Positions 44,026 through 53,253 of a DNA stretch of 64,000 nucleotides are shown piece by piece (position 1 is the first letter of the stretch; the number at the start of each line of letters is the position of its first letter). The DNA lies in NCBI RefSeq assembly GCF_046098205.1, contig NZ_JBJURJ010000027.1:17594-81593 (forward strand). Reading direction: 5' to 3'. A model generated the notes under the pieces. The model worked only from the letters and a program-made list of their open reading frames with translations, made no database searches and was not told the DNA's origin. The DNA is from Paenibacillus_AR mesotrionivorans (GTDB lineage: Bacteria > Bacillota > Bacilli > Paenibacillales > NBRC-103111). The translations under genes were made by a program, and so were the position numbers.

Positions 44026-45414
44026 TTATTTGGAGTTGGCTTGCTTTTGCACCTGATCCAGCTTGTCGGTTACTTGCTTGGCGGTTGCGCCGCCGGAGAT
44101 AAGCTTCTGGATTTGCGTTTCGGTTTCCTTATAGACCTCGGACTGAATGGTGGAGTCGAAGTGGGAGAAGGCGCCTCCGGCTTTGTTCACAATATCCATA
44201 ACCGACTTCACCAGCGGGTCCTGCACCTTGCCCAGGGCATCGGCGGACAGCTTCATGGACGGCAGCACCCCATCCTCCAGGAGGCCACGGAGCTGCATTT
44301 CGTCATTAAACAGGTTTTTAATGAATGCCTTCACTGCTGTCAGCTCATTCGCCTTCAGGTTGGAGGAGAAGCCATAGCCGTTAGCGTAGTTGCCGTTGAT
44401 GAAGGTTTGGTCGCCCATTCCCCCTGTTACCGGAGGCATGGAGAAGTACCCTACCTTGTTGGTCAGGTCCCCTGCCTGAGCCTGGTCCTTGAACACAGAG
44501 GACCGCCAGCTGCCGTCGAACATCATGGCCCCTTTGCCTGTCAGGAACTGGTTGAGCATTTCCGGGTATTCCATCCCCAGCTCACCTTTGGTGAAGTAAC
44601 CCTTCTTGACCCATTCCTCATATTTGGAGAATGCAGACACGACCTCGGGGGCATTCCATGCCTTTTTCCCGGTGGCAAAACCTTCAATGGAATCCGGTCC
44701 GGCATACCGGCCGATCAGCGTGTTCAGCAGCATGTTGGGTACCCATGCACCCTTGGAGCCCATAGCGAAGGGGGTTACACCCTTTTCCTTCAGCTTGGCC
44801 GCTGCCGATTCCAGCTCCTCCCAGGTGGCGGGTACCTTGATGCCATTTTGCTCGAACAGAGGTTTATTGTAGAAGAAGCCTTCCGTATTACCGCCGATGG
44901 GCAAACCGTAAACTTTGCCGTCCAGGGTAAACTGGTTCAGGTTGATGAACTTCGAATCGATGCCCAGCTCCTTCAGAATGGGAGTCAGGTCCAGGAGGCG
45001 TCCGGCCTTGGCATACTTCAGCGCATCCCCCGCGCCGCCGAACAGGTCAAAAATCTTCGGCGGGTTGCCCGCCGCCATCTCCGCCGGAAGCTTGGTGAAG
45101 CGGTTTACCTGGTCCTCTACGCCGTCCAGCTGCAAAGTAAGACCGGGCACATCCTGCTGGGTCTTCTTCACCACATCATCCAGAATCGCCTTGCGGAACT
45201 TCTGAGCTTCGCCGATCTGGATGTGGCGCAGGGAAACGGTAAAGGGCTCCGCTTTCGGCGCAGTGGAAGCTTGCGGCGAAGCCGTCGCGGCAGTGCTGGC
45301 GGCGGCAGTTGCAGCAGCAGATGGTGCGGCGGAGTCTTTGTCATCCCCACAGCCGGCCAGTACCGCGGCAGAGGCGAGGATGGTGCTCAAGGCAAGCGTT
45401 ACAGCTTTTTTCAT
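44026..45414 (-). CDS. Extracellular sugar-binding lipoprotein of the ABC transporter
   Basis: The product has 462 residues. The lipoprotein signal MKKAVTLALSTILASAAVLAG precedes Cys22, followed by an Ala/Ser-rich linker and the bacterial solute-binding fold (family 1), with segments GLPIGGNTEGFFYNKPLF and KGAMMFDGSW. It binds an oligosaccharide outside the membrane and delivers it to the two permeases. It is first gene of the operon; on the minus strand GGATTATAATCAGG upstream contains a TATAAT candidate. Confidence 0.93.
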   Translation of the reverse strand: MKKAVTLALSTILASAAVLAGCGDDKDSAAPSAAATAAASTAATASPQASTAPKAEPFTVSLRHIQIGEAQKFRKAILDDVVKKTQQDVPGLTLQLDGVEDQVNRFTKLPAEMAAGNPPKIFDLFGGAGDALKYAKAGRLLDLTPILKELGIDSKFINLNQFTLDGKVYGLPIGGNTEGFFYNKPLFEQNGIKVPATWEELESAAAKLKEKGVTPFAMGSKGAWVPNMLLNTLIGRYAGPDSIEGFATGKKAWNAPEVVSAFSKYEEWVKKGYFTKGELGMEYPEMLNQFLTGKGAMMFDGSWRSSVFKDQAQAGDLTNKVGYFSMPPVTGGMGDQTFINGNYANGYGFSSNLKANELTAVKAFIKNLFNDEMQLRGLLEDGVLPSMKLSADALGKVQDPLVKSVMDIVNKAGGAFSHFDSTIQSEVYKETETQIQKLISGGATAKQVTDKLDQVQKQANSK

Positions 45415-45551
45415 TGGACGGGACCTCCCATGTATCGTTCTATTGGATTACACCCTGATTATAATCCGGTGTGCCGAAGCCGGGCAGATTCACATTTCCA
45501 TTATCAGGGGGCAAAATCCTCTACAAGAGCCCTGCCGCAAAAAAATAAAAA

Positions 45552-45583
45552 CGCCGGAGCCTCCCGTTGGGGCAGCTCTGACG
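45552..45583 (-). terminator. Terminator of the membrane-protein/HTH operon
   Basis: CGTCAGAG / CTCCGGCG imperfect stem with an inner CCC/GGG, followed on the minus strand by TTTTTATTTTTTT. Confidence 0.78.
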
Positions 45584-45624
45584 TCCGACTGCTGTAGGGC
45601 GTGTTTGCAAACCCGCCCCAGCGC

Positions 45625-45954
45625 TCAGCTCTTGAAATCCCTCACATAGAAATACCCTGCGGATACAGCTCCCACCAGTGCGGTCATGGAAAAGCATAAC
45701 AGCAGCATTTGCCTGAAGTGCTCCGTATTCTGCGGTACCAGCAGCACAAACAGGATGAGCAGCCCCATCAAGGTACTAAACATCCGGTTGGTTACGTTCA
45801 GCCGGATTTTCACGCCATACTCATCGGTCTTTCCGATTTTGCTAAAAAAATAGGTGTAAGCAGCCGCACTCAGAAGGGCTACCGCCGTAGTCATTCCCAC
45901 AAACAGGTTAAAGTTACCGCTGATCTCCAGCCAATTGTCCAGAAGCTCAATCAT
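45625..45954 (-). CDS. Small three-helix membrane protein, HTH partner
   Basis: The product has 109 residues with three helices (about 16-36, 58-72 and 80-103). The loop between helices 1 and 2 contains KIGKTDEYGVKIRLN. It overlaps the upstream HTH gene by four bases, so the pair is translated together. Such two-gene modules (XRE repressor plus small membrane protein) are common in Firmicutes, but the role is unknown. Confidence 0.7.
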   Translation of the reverse strand: MIELLDNWLEISGNFNLFVGMTTAVALLSAAAYTYFFSKIGKTDEYGVKIRLNVTNRMFSTLMGLLILFVLLVPQNTEHFRQMLLLCFSMTALVGAVSAGYFYVRDFKS

Positions 45955-46181
45955 CCTTCTTCTCCTCCTTTTTCGTAGGTAAACATATCCTCAATCCGCA
46001 CCCCGAAAAATTCTGCAAGGCGGTAAGCCAACAGGAGTGAAGGGGAATAGTTATTTTTCTCCATGACAAATATCGTTTGTTTGGACACCCCTACCGCCTG
46101 GGCCAGCTCACTTTGGGACAGCCGTCTCAACACACGGTACTCATACACTTTGTTTATAATGGAGTCTGTATTTTTTTCCAA
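45951..46181 (-). CDS. Small XRE-type HTH regulator
   Basis: The product has about 76 residues from TTG 46181 (GGAGGGAGG just upstream; the frame opens at 46202). HTH: VYEYRVLRRLSQSELAQAV, GVSKQTIFVMEKNNYSP and LAYRLAEFFGVRIEDMFTYE. It matches the short YozG-type repressors paired with small membrane proteins, and overlaps its partner by four bases. Confidence 0.85.
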   Translation of the reverse strand: MEKNTDSIINKVYEYRVLRRLSQSELAQAVGVSKQTIFVMEKNNYSPSLLLAYRLAEFFGVRIEDMFTYEKGGEEG

Positions 46182-46254
46182 TTGTAAACCTCCCTCCACC
46201 AATATAATAAATTATAATTTAATAAAAGTAAAGTTTACTTATATTTTTGTTGTT

Positions 46255-46440
46255 CCTTACGGACCGAGAGAGCGCTATTTTGCCAAAATGCAGCTTTCTA
46301 ATCCTTTCGCGGACACACGGTACGCTATTCACCTCATTTTCCGTCCATCAGTCCACTTTTCCCACAAATAACGGCTCCTGTGCCCGCCAAAGTAAATAAA
46401 CGCCGGATTTCAGTATAATAACGCCCCCTGTGTCCATTAG
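46255..46440. repeat. Four-armed intergenic repeat element, copy R7 (diverged)
   Basis: Rightward arms begin at 46255 (CTTACGGACCGAGAGAGCGC) and about 46306 (TCGCGGACACACGGTACGC). Leftward arms end at about 46388 (ATAACGGCTCCTGTGCCCGCC) and 46440 (CCCCCTGTGTCCATTAG). Length 186. More degenerate than R1-R6 but the same layout. Fills the 46203-46616 gap, which has no gene. Confidence 0.65.
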
Positions 46441-46616
46441 CTCGGCGACGGTTGGCAGGTGGGTTCCGGCGCCAAGCTCCGTAGGCAAGTCCTAAAAAAA
46501 GACCCCCGCCTAAAAAATCCGGCAGAAGTCCTTCGATGATATTTTCTTGATGGTTTCGTGACAGCTCGGATCCAAATGCTGTGCTTACTAACCGTATTCC
46601 TGCCGCGGGGGTTCCC

Positions 46617-47087
46617 TTACTTGTCTTCCTGCGGCTGCTTCATGAGAATCTGGGTGAGCTCCTTCATGAACATATTGATGTCCTTGAATTGGCGGTATAC
46701 GGAAGCGAAGCGCACATACGCCACCTCGTCCACCGGATACAGCTCCTGCATCACAAGCTCACCAATATTGCGGCTTTCCACCTCTGCCTGGGCCGTGGTC
46801 CGCAGCTGCATCTCCACCTCGGAAACCAGAGCTTCCAGCTGCTCCACGGATACGGGGCGCTTCTCGCAGGCCCGGATCAATCCGCGCATCACCTTCTCAC
46901 GGCTGAATTCCTCGCGGCTGCCGTCCTTTTTGATCACCATCAACGGTGTTTCCTCCACCATTTCGAAGGTGGTGAACCGTTTTCCGCATTTCTCACATTC
47001 CCTGCGGCGGCGGATGGATTTGTTCTCGTTGGCCGCCCGGGAATCCAGCACCTTGGTGCCCACATAATCGCAATAAGGACATTTCAT
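46617..47087 (-). CDS. nrdR: Transcriptional repressor NrdR
   Basis: The product has 156 residues. An N-terminal zinc ribbon MKCPYCDYVGTKVLDSR pairs with CEKCGKRFTTFE, followed by an ATP-cone (PLMVIKKDGSREEFSREKVMRGL). It represses ribonucleotide reductase genes according to ATP/dATP binding. Length and both domains match the family exactly. It is located near coaE and ytaF as in other Bacillales. Confidence 0.97.
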   Translation of the reverse strand: MKCPYCDYVGTKVLDSRAANENKSIRRRRECEKCGKRFTTFEMVEETPLMVIKKDGSREEFSREKVMRGLIRACEKRPVSVEQLEALVSEVEMQLRTTAQAEVESRNIGELVMQELYPVDEVAYVRFASVYRQFKDINMFMKELTQILMKQPQEDK

Positions 47088-47134
47088 TGTTTTTGTTCCC
47101 TCCCGGTTGTTCGCAGTTTACAATCCGCTAGTTA

Positions 47135-47188
47135 GGCGTGTCTGAAAAATCGCTGAAATCTGCTCCCCTCAGAGGTTTCAGACACGCC
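47135..47188. repeat. Long inverted repeat upstream of nrdR
   Basis: GGCGTGTCTGAAA (47135-47147) and TTTCAGACACGCC (47176-47188) form a perfect 13-base stem with a 28-base loop. It lies between the divergent nrdR and SASP genes. It could be a small palindromic element or a regulatory hairpin; no T-run marks it as a terminator. Confidence 0.6.
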
Positions 47189-47270
47189 CTAGTTTCCAGC
47201 GGTTCCCTTGATTGAAGAGGCGGTCATCGACACACAATAGCATTACCAACCGACAAGGAGGTGAACACAC

Positions 47271-47489
47271 ATGGGCGCAGGACAATCCCGCAACAGCAAC
47301 ACTCTGGTAGTTCCTCAAGCTAACCAAGCTCTGGACCAACTGAAATATGAAGTGGCTCAAGAGCTGGGTATCGCCATTCCGCAAGACGGATACTATGGCA
47401 ATATGGCTACACGCGACACCGGCGCAATTGGTGGCCACATCACACGCCGTCTGGTACAAATCGCCGAACAAACTCTTTCCGGAAAATAA
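47271..47489 (+). CDS. Alpha/beta-type small acid-soluble spore protein
   Basis: The product has 72 residues. The GPR protease site is in KYEVAQELGI, and the second conserved part GAIGGHITRRLVQIAEQTL matches the family's DNA-binding segment. It coats and protects spore DNA and is degraded at germination. AAGGAGGTG lies upstream. The protein shows the organism forms endospores. Confidence 0.97.
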   Translation: MGAGQSRNSNTLVVPQANQALDQLKYEVAQELGIAIPQDGYYGNMATRDTGAIGGHITRRLVQIAEQTLSGK

Positions 47490-47522
47490 TGCAATAACGG
47501 CTTTATTGTAAAGCCCGGAGAC

Positions 47523-47563
47523 GCACCGGAGGTCCTTCCCCACAAGGAAGCGGCTTCCGGTGC
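47523..47563. terminator. Hairpin between SASP and the lytic transglycosylase gene
   Basis: GCACCGGA / TCCGGTGC outer stem with an inner TTCC/GGAA, in a convergent gap. Few T residues follow (TTCTTCC on the plus strand), so it is a weaker candidate. Confidence 0.6.
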
Positions 47564-47584
47564 TTCTTCCGGTTATCCCCGTGC

Positions 47585-48142
47585 TTACTCATACAGCTCC
47601 TGGTACTTATGGTAATAATACATCACCTTGCGGACATAACGGCTTGTCTCTCCGAAGGGGATCTGATCGACTGCTTGCAGAGTGCCGTCCCAAATCCCTT
47701 TTTCCAGCCAATCCGAGACATTCGCTGGTCCCGCATTATACGAGGCGACCGCCTTTACCACATCTTGGTCATGCTTCTTGAGCAGCATGGACAAGTACCA
47801 AGTGCCCACTCGGATGTTTACCTCCGGCTCCTCCATATCCTTCAACGACAGCCCTTCAAATTCCCGTTCCTGCAAAATCGACTTGGCGGTAGGCGGCATA
47901 ATCTGCATCATGCCCACTGCACCCTTGTAGGATTCGGCACTGGGGCGGTAATTGGTTTCCACCCGGATCACCGCAGCAATCAAACGGGGATCCAGCTGTG
48001 CTTCGGAGGCAGCCTGATTGATTTCCTCCCGGTACATAATGGGATAGATCAGCCTGCCCAACCAATCGCTCCGGTAGAATAAAACCAAGACCAGCAGGAG
48101 CAGCACCAGGGCGAACCAGCGCTTCTTTTGCCTGCTTCTCAT
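47585..48142 (-). CDS. Lytic transglycosylase, SLT type
   Basis: The product has 185 residues. An N-terminal membrane anchor (about 8-22) is followed by the SLT domain: catalytic Glu in VIRVETNYRPSAES, then GAVGMMQIMPPTA, VASYNAGPANV and the terminal RYVRKVMYYYHKY. It cuts the glycan strands of peptidoglycan outside the membrane. Overlaps coaE upstream by four bases. In Bacillales this enzyme often sits next to coaE. Confidence 0.93.
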   Translation of the reverse strand: MRSRQKKRWFALVLLLLVLVLFYRSDWLGRLIYPIMYREEINQAASEAQLDPRLIAAVIRVETNYRPSAESYKGAVGMMQIMPPTAKSILQEREFEGLSLKDMEEPEVNIRVGTWYLSMLLKKHDQDVVKAVASYNAGPANVSDWLEKGIWDGTLQAVDQIPFGETSRYVRKVMYYYHKYQELYE

Positions 48143-48735
48143 GCCAGCCCCTTCTTGCGTAGATATTGCTCCACCTGCCGTTCCGTCTCCTCCGGCGTCC
48201 CGCTGTTGTCAATGACCACGTCCGCCCATTCCTTCTTCCACTCCAGGGGCATCTGCGCATCAATCCGGTGCTCCGCTTCCTCCCTGTTTAAACCGTCCCG
48301 CTGCATAAGCCGCTCCAATTGGATTTCCCTGTCGACAGCTACCACCAGCACTTCCTGGAACAGATCCTCCATCTGGGCTTCATACAACAGCGGCACATCC
48401 GCCACTACCAGCTTGTCCGGCTGAAGGCGCTCCGCCTCCGCCATACGCTCCTGCAGCAACTGGATAATGGCAGGATGCAGCAGCTCCTCCAGTTGTTTGC
48501 GTTTGGCGTCGTTCTCAAACACAACCTTGCCCAGCTGCTTGCGGTTCAGCGTCCCATCCCCGTTCAGCATGTCCGGTCCGAAGACCCGGACCACCTCCGC
48601 CAGAGCCGGGGCACCGGGCTCCACAACCTCCCGGGCCAGGATGTCCGCATCGATGACGATGGCTCCCCGGGAGGCCAGCAGCCGGGATACTGTACTTTTT
48701 CCGCAGGCAATGCCTCCGGTTAATCCGATATTCAT
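48139..48735 (-). CDS. coaE: Dephospho-CoA kinase
   Basis: The product has 198 residues. The P-loop GLTGGIACGKST is at the N-terminus, followed by VIDADILAREV and VPLLYEAQMEDL. It catalyses the last step of CoA synthesis, phosphorylation of dephospho-CoA. Stop overlaps the start of the lytic transglycosylase by ATGA. Length fits the family. Confidence 0.96.
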   Translation of the reverse strand: MNIGLTGGIACGKSTVSRLLASRGAIVIDADILAREVVEPGAPALAEVVRVFGPDMLNGDGTLNRKQLGKVVFENDAKRKQLEELLHPAIIQLLQERMAEAERLQPDKLVVADVPLLYEAQMEDLFQEVLVVAVDREIQLERLMQRDGLNREEAEHRIDAQMPLEWKKEWADVVIDNSGTPEETERQVEQYLRKKGLA

Positions 48736-48798
48736 AAGGTACGCACTCCCGTTGATTCTAATCTTGCCTAAGCCTGTTTACTTGCATCACCTGTATAC

Positions 48799-49509
48799 TT
48801 ACATCAGTCTGAATAATCCCATCAGCATCAGGATGCAGCCGGGCAGGACTGATAATTTTCTGATCCATTGGACATTGGAATACATAAAGCCGAAGCGCAG
48901 CCCGCCGAGAATGAAGCTCCCGGAGGCGACAGCAATAACGGCAGAGGTCAACAATGGGGTATAGCCGATAAAAGCAGCGCCGATTCCCGCCCCGAAGGCA
49001 TCCAGGGACAAAGCCAAGCCCAGCCATGCCGCCTCCATAGCGGAAATTACGCCGGAGCGGTCCAAGTCCGCGGCAGAGGGGGTTCGCAAAATCTGGATCA
49101 CCAGCCCCAGCCGTCTCAGCTCAATAGACAGCACCCGTGCTTCCTGTCTGTTATTATCAGGCTGTTCCTGTCTCTCGCCGGAACCCGTCTGGTCAGCGCC
49201 GGCAGAATCCCGGGTATCCTCCGCCCCTTCGTCTTCCCCGTTTCTTCTCATCTGAATGACTGCCCAGAAGCCCAGCCCGATAAGAATAACAGCGCCGGCG
49301 GTTTTGGCGACACCCTCCGGAATATAAGCAGTCGCGGCCACGCCGATCTGCATCGCGCCAAAAAACACCAGCCCGGACATCACCGCAATGATCAGGACGG
49401 AGATCACCGGTATTTTGATTTTGCGCAGGCCATACATGGCTCCTACGCCGAAACCGTCCAAACTGACTGCCAATGCCAACGCCAACAGGGATACCAGATG
49501 CGGCACCAT
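48799..49509 (-). CDS. ytaF: Sporulation membrane protein YtaF
   Basis: The product has about 236 residues. Two blocks of three membrane helices, each with an Asp in the helix (LALAVSLDGFGVGAMYGL and LGLALSLDAFGAGIGAAF), flank a ~60-residue hydrophilic loop; this is the MntP-like layout of YtaF. Start at 49509 (GGGAGGGG upstream). The mutM-ytaF-coaE order is conserved in Bacillus. It was reported as sporulation-related, with a probable ion-transport role. Confidence 0.9.
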   Translation of the reverse strand: MVPHLVSLLALALAVSLDGFGVGAMYGLRKIKIPVISVLIIAVMSGLVFFGAMQIGVAATAYIPEGVAKTAGAVILIGLGFWAVIQMRRNGEDEGAEDTRDSAGADQTGSGERQEQPDNNRQEARVLSIELRRLGLVIQILRTPSAADLDRSGVISAMEAAWLGLALSLDAFGAGIGAAFIGYTPLLTSAVIAVASGSFILGGLRFGFMYSNVQWIRKLSVLPGCILMLMGLFRLM

Positions 49510-49650
49510 AAACCCCTCCCAAGCCATTCTCAGATAGTGGCTGCATACCCGTTGATATGCAGATCACTCTCATCTTATGGCATAGGCTTGGGTATAGTGC
49601 GCGGCTTTGGATAACCGCCCCGCACCAGATCTCCCCTTCCGGCGTCAGCG

Positions 49651-50532
49651 TTAGTCCGTGGTTGGCCGGCTTGTGGTGCGCCGCAGCTTCTTCATCCGCC
49701 GAGTCACTTCAGGCTGGCAATGGGGGCAAAAGTGGGTGCCCCGTCCCGCCAGCACTGTCTTCTCAATTGGTCTGCCGCAATGGCCGCAGGGTTCATTTTT
49801 GCGCCCGTAGGCTTTCAGCTGGTGCTGGAACATTCCCATCTCGCCTTGTCCGTTCACATAGGACTTGATGGAGGAGCCCCCGGCCAGTACCGAGTCGGCC
49901 AGGGTGTCTACAATTGCCCGGTGCAGCCGCTTCAGCTCCGCCGGGGACAGGCTGTCCGCCGTCCTGGCCGGATGAATGCCCGCGGTGTAAAGGGCTTCGT
50001 CGGCATAAATATTGCCGATGCCCACAATGACCTCCTGATTCAGGAGGAGAGGCTTGATTTTGGTGGACCGGCTGGCAATCCGGGCGGTGAAGGCCGCCAG
50101 CGTAAAGGCCGGGTCCAGGGGCTCCAGCCCCAGCTTGTGCAGCGGAGGACTCACCAAATCCTCTCCTGTCCGGAACAGGTGCATGGTGCCGAACTGGCGC
50201 ACATCCTTGTAGCGCAAATCCGTCCCGTCTGTAAAATGGAACAGCACATGGGTGTGCAGCTCCCGGGGCGCTTCCGCCGGATAGACGCCATATCGCCCCT
50301 CCATCCGCAGATGGGAGACCAGCACCATGTCATCCAGCAGAAAACGAAGGAACTTCCCCCTCCGCTCCACATCCCGGATGGTCTGCCCCTCAAGAAGCCG
50401 GGCGAATTCCTCCGGCTCTCCGGGCAGACGGATGATCCGCGGCAGCTCCACGGAGACGGAAGCGATGGTTTTTCCTTTGACCAGCATTTGCAAGGTGCGC
50501 TTGACCGTTTCCACCTCTGGCAGCTCCGGCAT
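49651..50532 (-). CDS. mutM: Formamidopyrimidine-DNA glycosylase
   Basis: The product has 293 residues. The N-terminal catalytic MPELPEVETVKRTL has Pro1 and Glu2 after Met removal. The helix-two-turn-helix region is NIYADEALYTAGIHP, and the C-terminal zinc finger CGHCGRPIEKTVLAG plus CPHCQ completes it. It excises 8-oxoguanine and formamidopyrimidine from DNA. It lies 45 bases after polA in the same orientation. The tail extends ~15 residues past the zinc finger. Confidence 0.96.
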   Translation of the reverse strand: MPELPEVETVKRTLQMLVKGKTIASVSVELPRIIRLPGEPEEFARLLEGQTIRDVERRGKFLRFLLDDMVLVSHLRMEGRYGVYPAEAPRELHTHVLFHFTDGTDLRYKDVRQFGTMHLFRTGEDLVSPPLHKLGLEPLDPAFTLAAFTARIASRSTKIKPLLLNQEVIVGIGNIYADEALYTAGIHPARTADSLSPAELKRLHRAIVDTLADSVLAGGSSIKSYVNGQGEMGMFQHQLKAYGRKNEPCGHCGRPIEKTVLAGRGTHFCPHCQPEVTRRMKKLRRTTSRPTTD

Positions 50533-50577
50533 CCTGTGATTCCTCCTCGCTATTTATGCAGTAGGGGGTATCCCCGT

Positions 50578-53253
50578 TTATTTCGCTTCGTACCAGTTTT
50601 CGCCTTCGTTCACATCCGCCTTCAGCGGCACCTTCAGCTCCAGCGCCGATTCCATCACTTCAGGAACCAGCTTGCGCATCACAGGCAGCTCCTCCTCAGG
50701 CACTTCAAAAACAAGTTCGTCATGTACCTGGAGAAGCATCCGGCTCTTCAGCTTCTCTTCCTCCAGCCGTTCGGCCATCCGGACCATGGCCAGCTTGATG
50801 ATATCCGCCGCAGTGCCCTGGATCGGCGTGTTCATGGCTGTCCGCTCTGCGAAGGAGCGCAGATTGTAGTTGGAGGCGTTGATCTCCGGCAGATACCTGC
50901 GGCGGGCCAGCAGGGTGGTCACATAACCGTCCCGTTTGGCCTGTTTGATAATGTCGTCCATATACCGGCGGACACCGGGGAAGGTGGACAGATAAGTTTC
51001 AATGAAACGGTCCGCTTCAATCCGGCCGATGTCCAGGTTCTGGGACAGGCCGTAGGAGCTGATCCCGTAGACGATCCCGAAGTTTACCGCTTTGGCCTGG
51101 CGCCGCATATTGGAGGTCACCTGGTCGGCGGTTACACCGAATACGTCCATGGCGGTTTTGGTATGGATGTCCATATTGTGAATGAAGGCATCCATCAGCT
51201 TCTCATCGCCGGAGATATGGGCCAGCACTCGCAGCTCGATCTGTGAATAGTCAGCCGCCAGAATGCGCCAGCCGGGCTCAGAGGGTACGAAGGCCTTGCG
51301 GATCTTGCGGCCCTCCTCCAGACGGATGGGGATATTCTGAAGATTGGGGAACTGGCTGGACAGCCGTCCCGTAGCTGCTATGGTTTGACGGAAATAGGTA
51401 TGGATCTTCCCCGTTGACTGACGGATTTCCTTCAGAAGCCCCTCCACGTAGGTGGACTGGAGCTTGGCCAAGGTGCGGTAATCCAGAATATAACGGACAA
51501 CCTCATGCTTGGAGCTGAGCTTCTCCAGCACATCGGCATCGGTGGAGAAGCCGGTTTTGTTCTTCTTTACTCCTGCGGTGGATAAGCCCAGCCGTTCAAA
51601 CAGCACCTCACCCAGCTGCTTGGGGGAGTTCAGGTTGAAGGGACCTCCGGCCAGCTCATAGATGCGCTCGATGAGCTCCTGCAGCTGGGCGGAGAATTCT
51701 GCTCCCAGCTCCTTCAAATTATCCGCATCCGTGCGGATCCCCTGCTTCTCCATACCGGCCAGCACAGCGGAGAGGGGATGCTCCAGCTCATAATACAGCT
51801 TGTTCATCTCCAGCCGCTTCAGCTCGGCCTGAAGCCGTCCGGCCAGCCCGTGGACCGCAGCCGCCTTGCGGCAGAGATGTGCCGCCACCTTGTCCTCCTC
51901 GGGCAGATGGTACTTGGCTCCTTTGCCGAAAATCTGCTCGTCCTCCTGGATGGAGGGCTGCCCGTATTTGGCCGCCAACGCATGCAGGGTCAGCGTCGAT
52001 TCCGTAGGGTCCAGGAGGTATGCGGCCAGATGGACATCGAAGGTGAAACCCGCCACCGGAATGCCTGCCCAATGCAGGGCCAGCTCCGCCCGGTGCAGAT
52101 CGAAGATGCTCTTTTCTGCGGCGGGATCGGCCAGCCACTTGTGCAGGAAGTCCGCTTCCGCAGATTGAAGCACGGCAAACGGCGCATAGAACCCGAAGCC
52201 ATCCTTATGGTAAAATGCCGCTCCCACAACAGAGGCCAAATGGGGATTATCTCCGTACACCTCCACATGGACAGCGGAGATGCCGTCCAGCACCTCCTTC
52301 AGCTCAACCAGGGTTTCTGCGGTGAGCACGGTCGCCTTCAGCTCCACAGCCGCAGCACCGCTTTCCCCGGTTGCCTCCAGCTGCGGAGTCCCGGAGAGGT
52401 CCAGCTTCTCCAGCAGAGACTTGAACTCCAGCTTGCGGAAGGCTGCCGCCAGCGTGGTAGCATCGCTGCCCGTATATCCCATGGTGTCCCAATCCAGGTC
52501 CATAGGCACCTCTCGAAAAATGGTAGCCAACTCCTTGCTCATGCGGGCGCTGTCTGCGTTTTCCTTCACCTTCTCCTTCATCTTGCCGGTGAGCTCGTCC
52601 GCGTGGTCAAGAACCTCCTCCACACTCCCGTATTGATGCAGGAATTTCAGAGCGGTTTTTTCGCCGACGCCGGGGATGCCGGGGATATTATCCGAGGAAT
52701 CCCCCATCAACCCCTTCAGATCGATAATCTGCTTGGGGGTCAGGCCGTATTTCTCCTTGATTTCCTCCGGTCCGTACAGCTCCATCTCACTGATCCCCTT
52801 GCGGGTCAGGGCAATGGTCACTTGGTCGGTGGCCAGCTGCAGCATATCCTTATCGCCGGTGACCACCATAACCTCCATTCCGGGAAGCTCCGCTGCGGCC
52901 AAGGTTAGGGTGCCGATAATATCGTCGGCCTCATACCCCTCCAGCTCGAATTTGCGGATGCCGAAAGCCTCCAGCATGTCCCGGATCAGCGGAAATTGCT
53001 CGGACAGCTCCGGCGGGGTTTTAAGCCGGCCTCCTTTGTATTCGGCATAATCCTTATGCCGGAAGGTGACCTTTCCCGCGTCGAAGGCCACCAGGAAGTG
53101 GGTGGGCTTCTGGTCCTCCAGCAGCTTCAGCAGCATGGTGGTAAAGCCGAACACCGCATTGGTATGCAGGCCTTGGGAATTGGAAAGCAGGGGCAGCGCG
53201 TAGAAGGCGCGGCTGGCAATACTGTTGCCGTCTATAATGATCAATTTGGACAT
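50578..53253 (-). CDS. polA: DNA polymerase I
   Basis: The product has 891 residues (start MSKLIIIDGN at 53253; the frame extends to 53298). The N-terminal 5'-3' exonuclease spans ~1-290 (FDAGKVTFRH, GYEADDIIGT). The 3'-5' exonuclease-like region (about 300-480) lacks the full acidic set, as in other Bacillus-type enzymes, so proofreading is unlikely. The polymerase domain has motif A AADYSQIELRVLAH, motif B RRQAKAVNFGIVYG and motif C LQVHDELVFEV. First gene of the polA-mutM-ytaF-coaE run. Confidence 0.97.
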   Translation of the reverse strand: MSKLIIIDGNSIASRAFYALPLLSNSQGLHTNAVFGFTTMLLKLLEDQKPTHFLVAFDAGKVTFRHKDYAEYKGGRLKTPPELSEQFPLIRDMLEAFGIRKFELEGYEADDIIGTLTLAAAELPGMEVMVVTGDKDMLQLATDQVTIALTRKGISEMELYGPEEIKEKYGLTPKQIIDLKGLMGDSSDNIPGIPGVGEKTALKFLHQYGSVEEVLDHADELTGKMKEKVKENADSARMSKELATIFREVPMDLDWDTMGYTGSDATTLAAAFRKLEFKSLLEKLDLSGTPQLEATGESGAAAVELKATVLTAETLVELKEVLDGISAVHVEVYGDNPHLASVVGAAFYHKDGFGFYAPFAVLQSAEADFLHKWLADPAAEKSIFDLHRAELALHWAGIPVAGFTFDVHLAAYLLDPTESTLTLHALAAKYGQPSIQEDEQIFGKGAKYHLPEEDKVAAHLCRKAAAVHGLAGRLQAELKRLEMNKLYYELEHPLSAVLAGMEKQGIRTDADNLKELGAEFSAQLQELIERIYELAGGPFNLNSPKQLGEVLFERLGLSTAGVKKNKTGFSTDADVLEKLSSKHEVVRYILDYRTLAKLQSTYVEGLLKEIRQSTGKIHTYFRQTIAATGRLSSQFPNLQNIPIRLEEGRKIRKAFVPSEPGWRILAADYSQIELRVLAHISGDEKLMDAFIHNMDIHTKTAMDVFGVTADQVTSNMRRQAKAVNFGIVYGISSYGLSQNLDIGRIEADRFIETYLSTFPGVRRYMDDIIKQAKRDGYVTTLLARRRYLPEINASNYNLRSFAERTAMNTPIQGTAADIIKLAMVRMAERLEEEKLKSRMLLQVHDELVFEVPEEELPVMRKLVPEVMESALELKVPLKADVNEGENWYEAK

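Noticed and set aside
43258..45597. 779-codon open frame on the plus strand
   Set aside because: It lies fully antisense to two permease genes and the binding-protein gene, all with clear family motifs. Its product is His- and Gln-rich nonsense typical of antisense frames in GC-rich DNA.
49720..51246. 508-codon plus-strand frame
   Set aside because: Antisense across mutM and polA, which are certain by motif.
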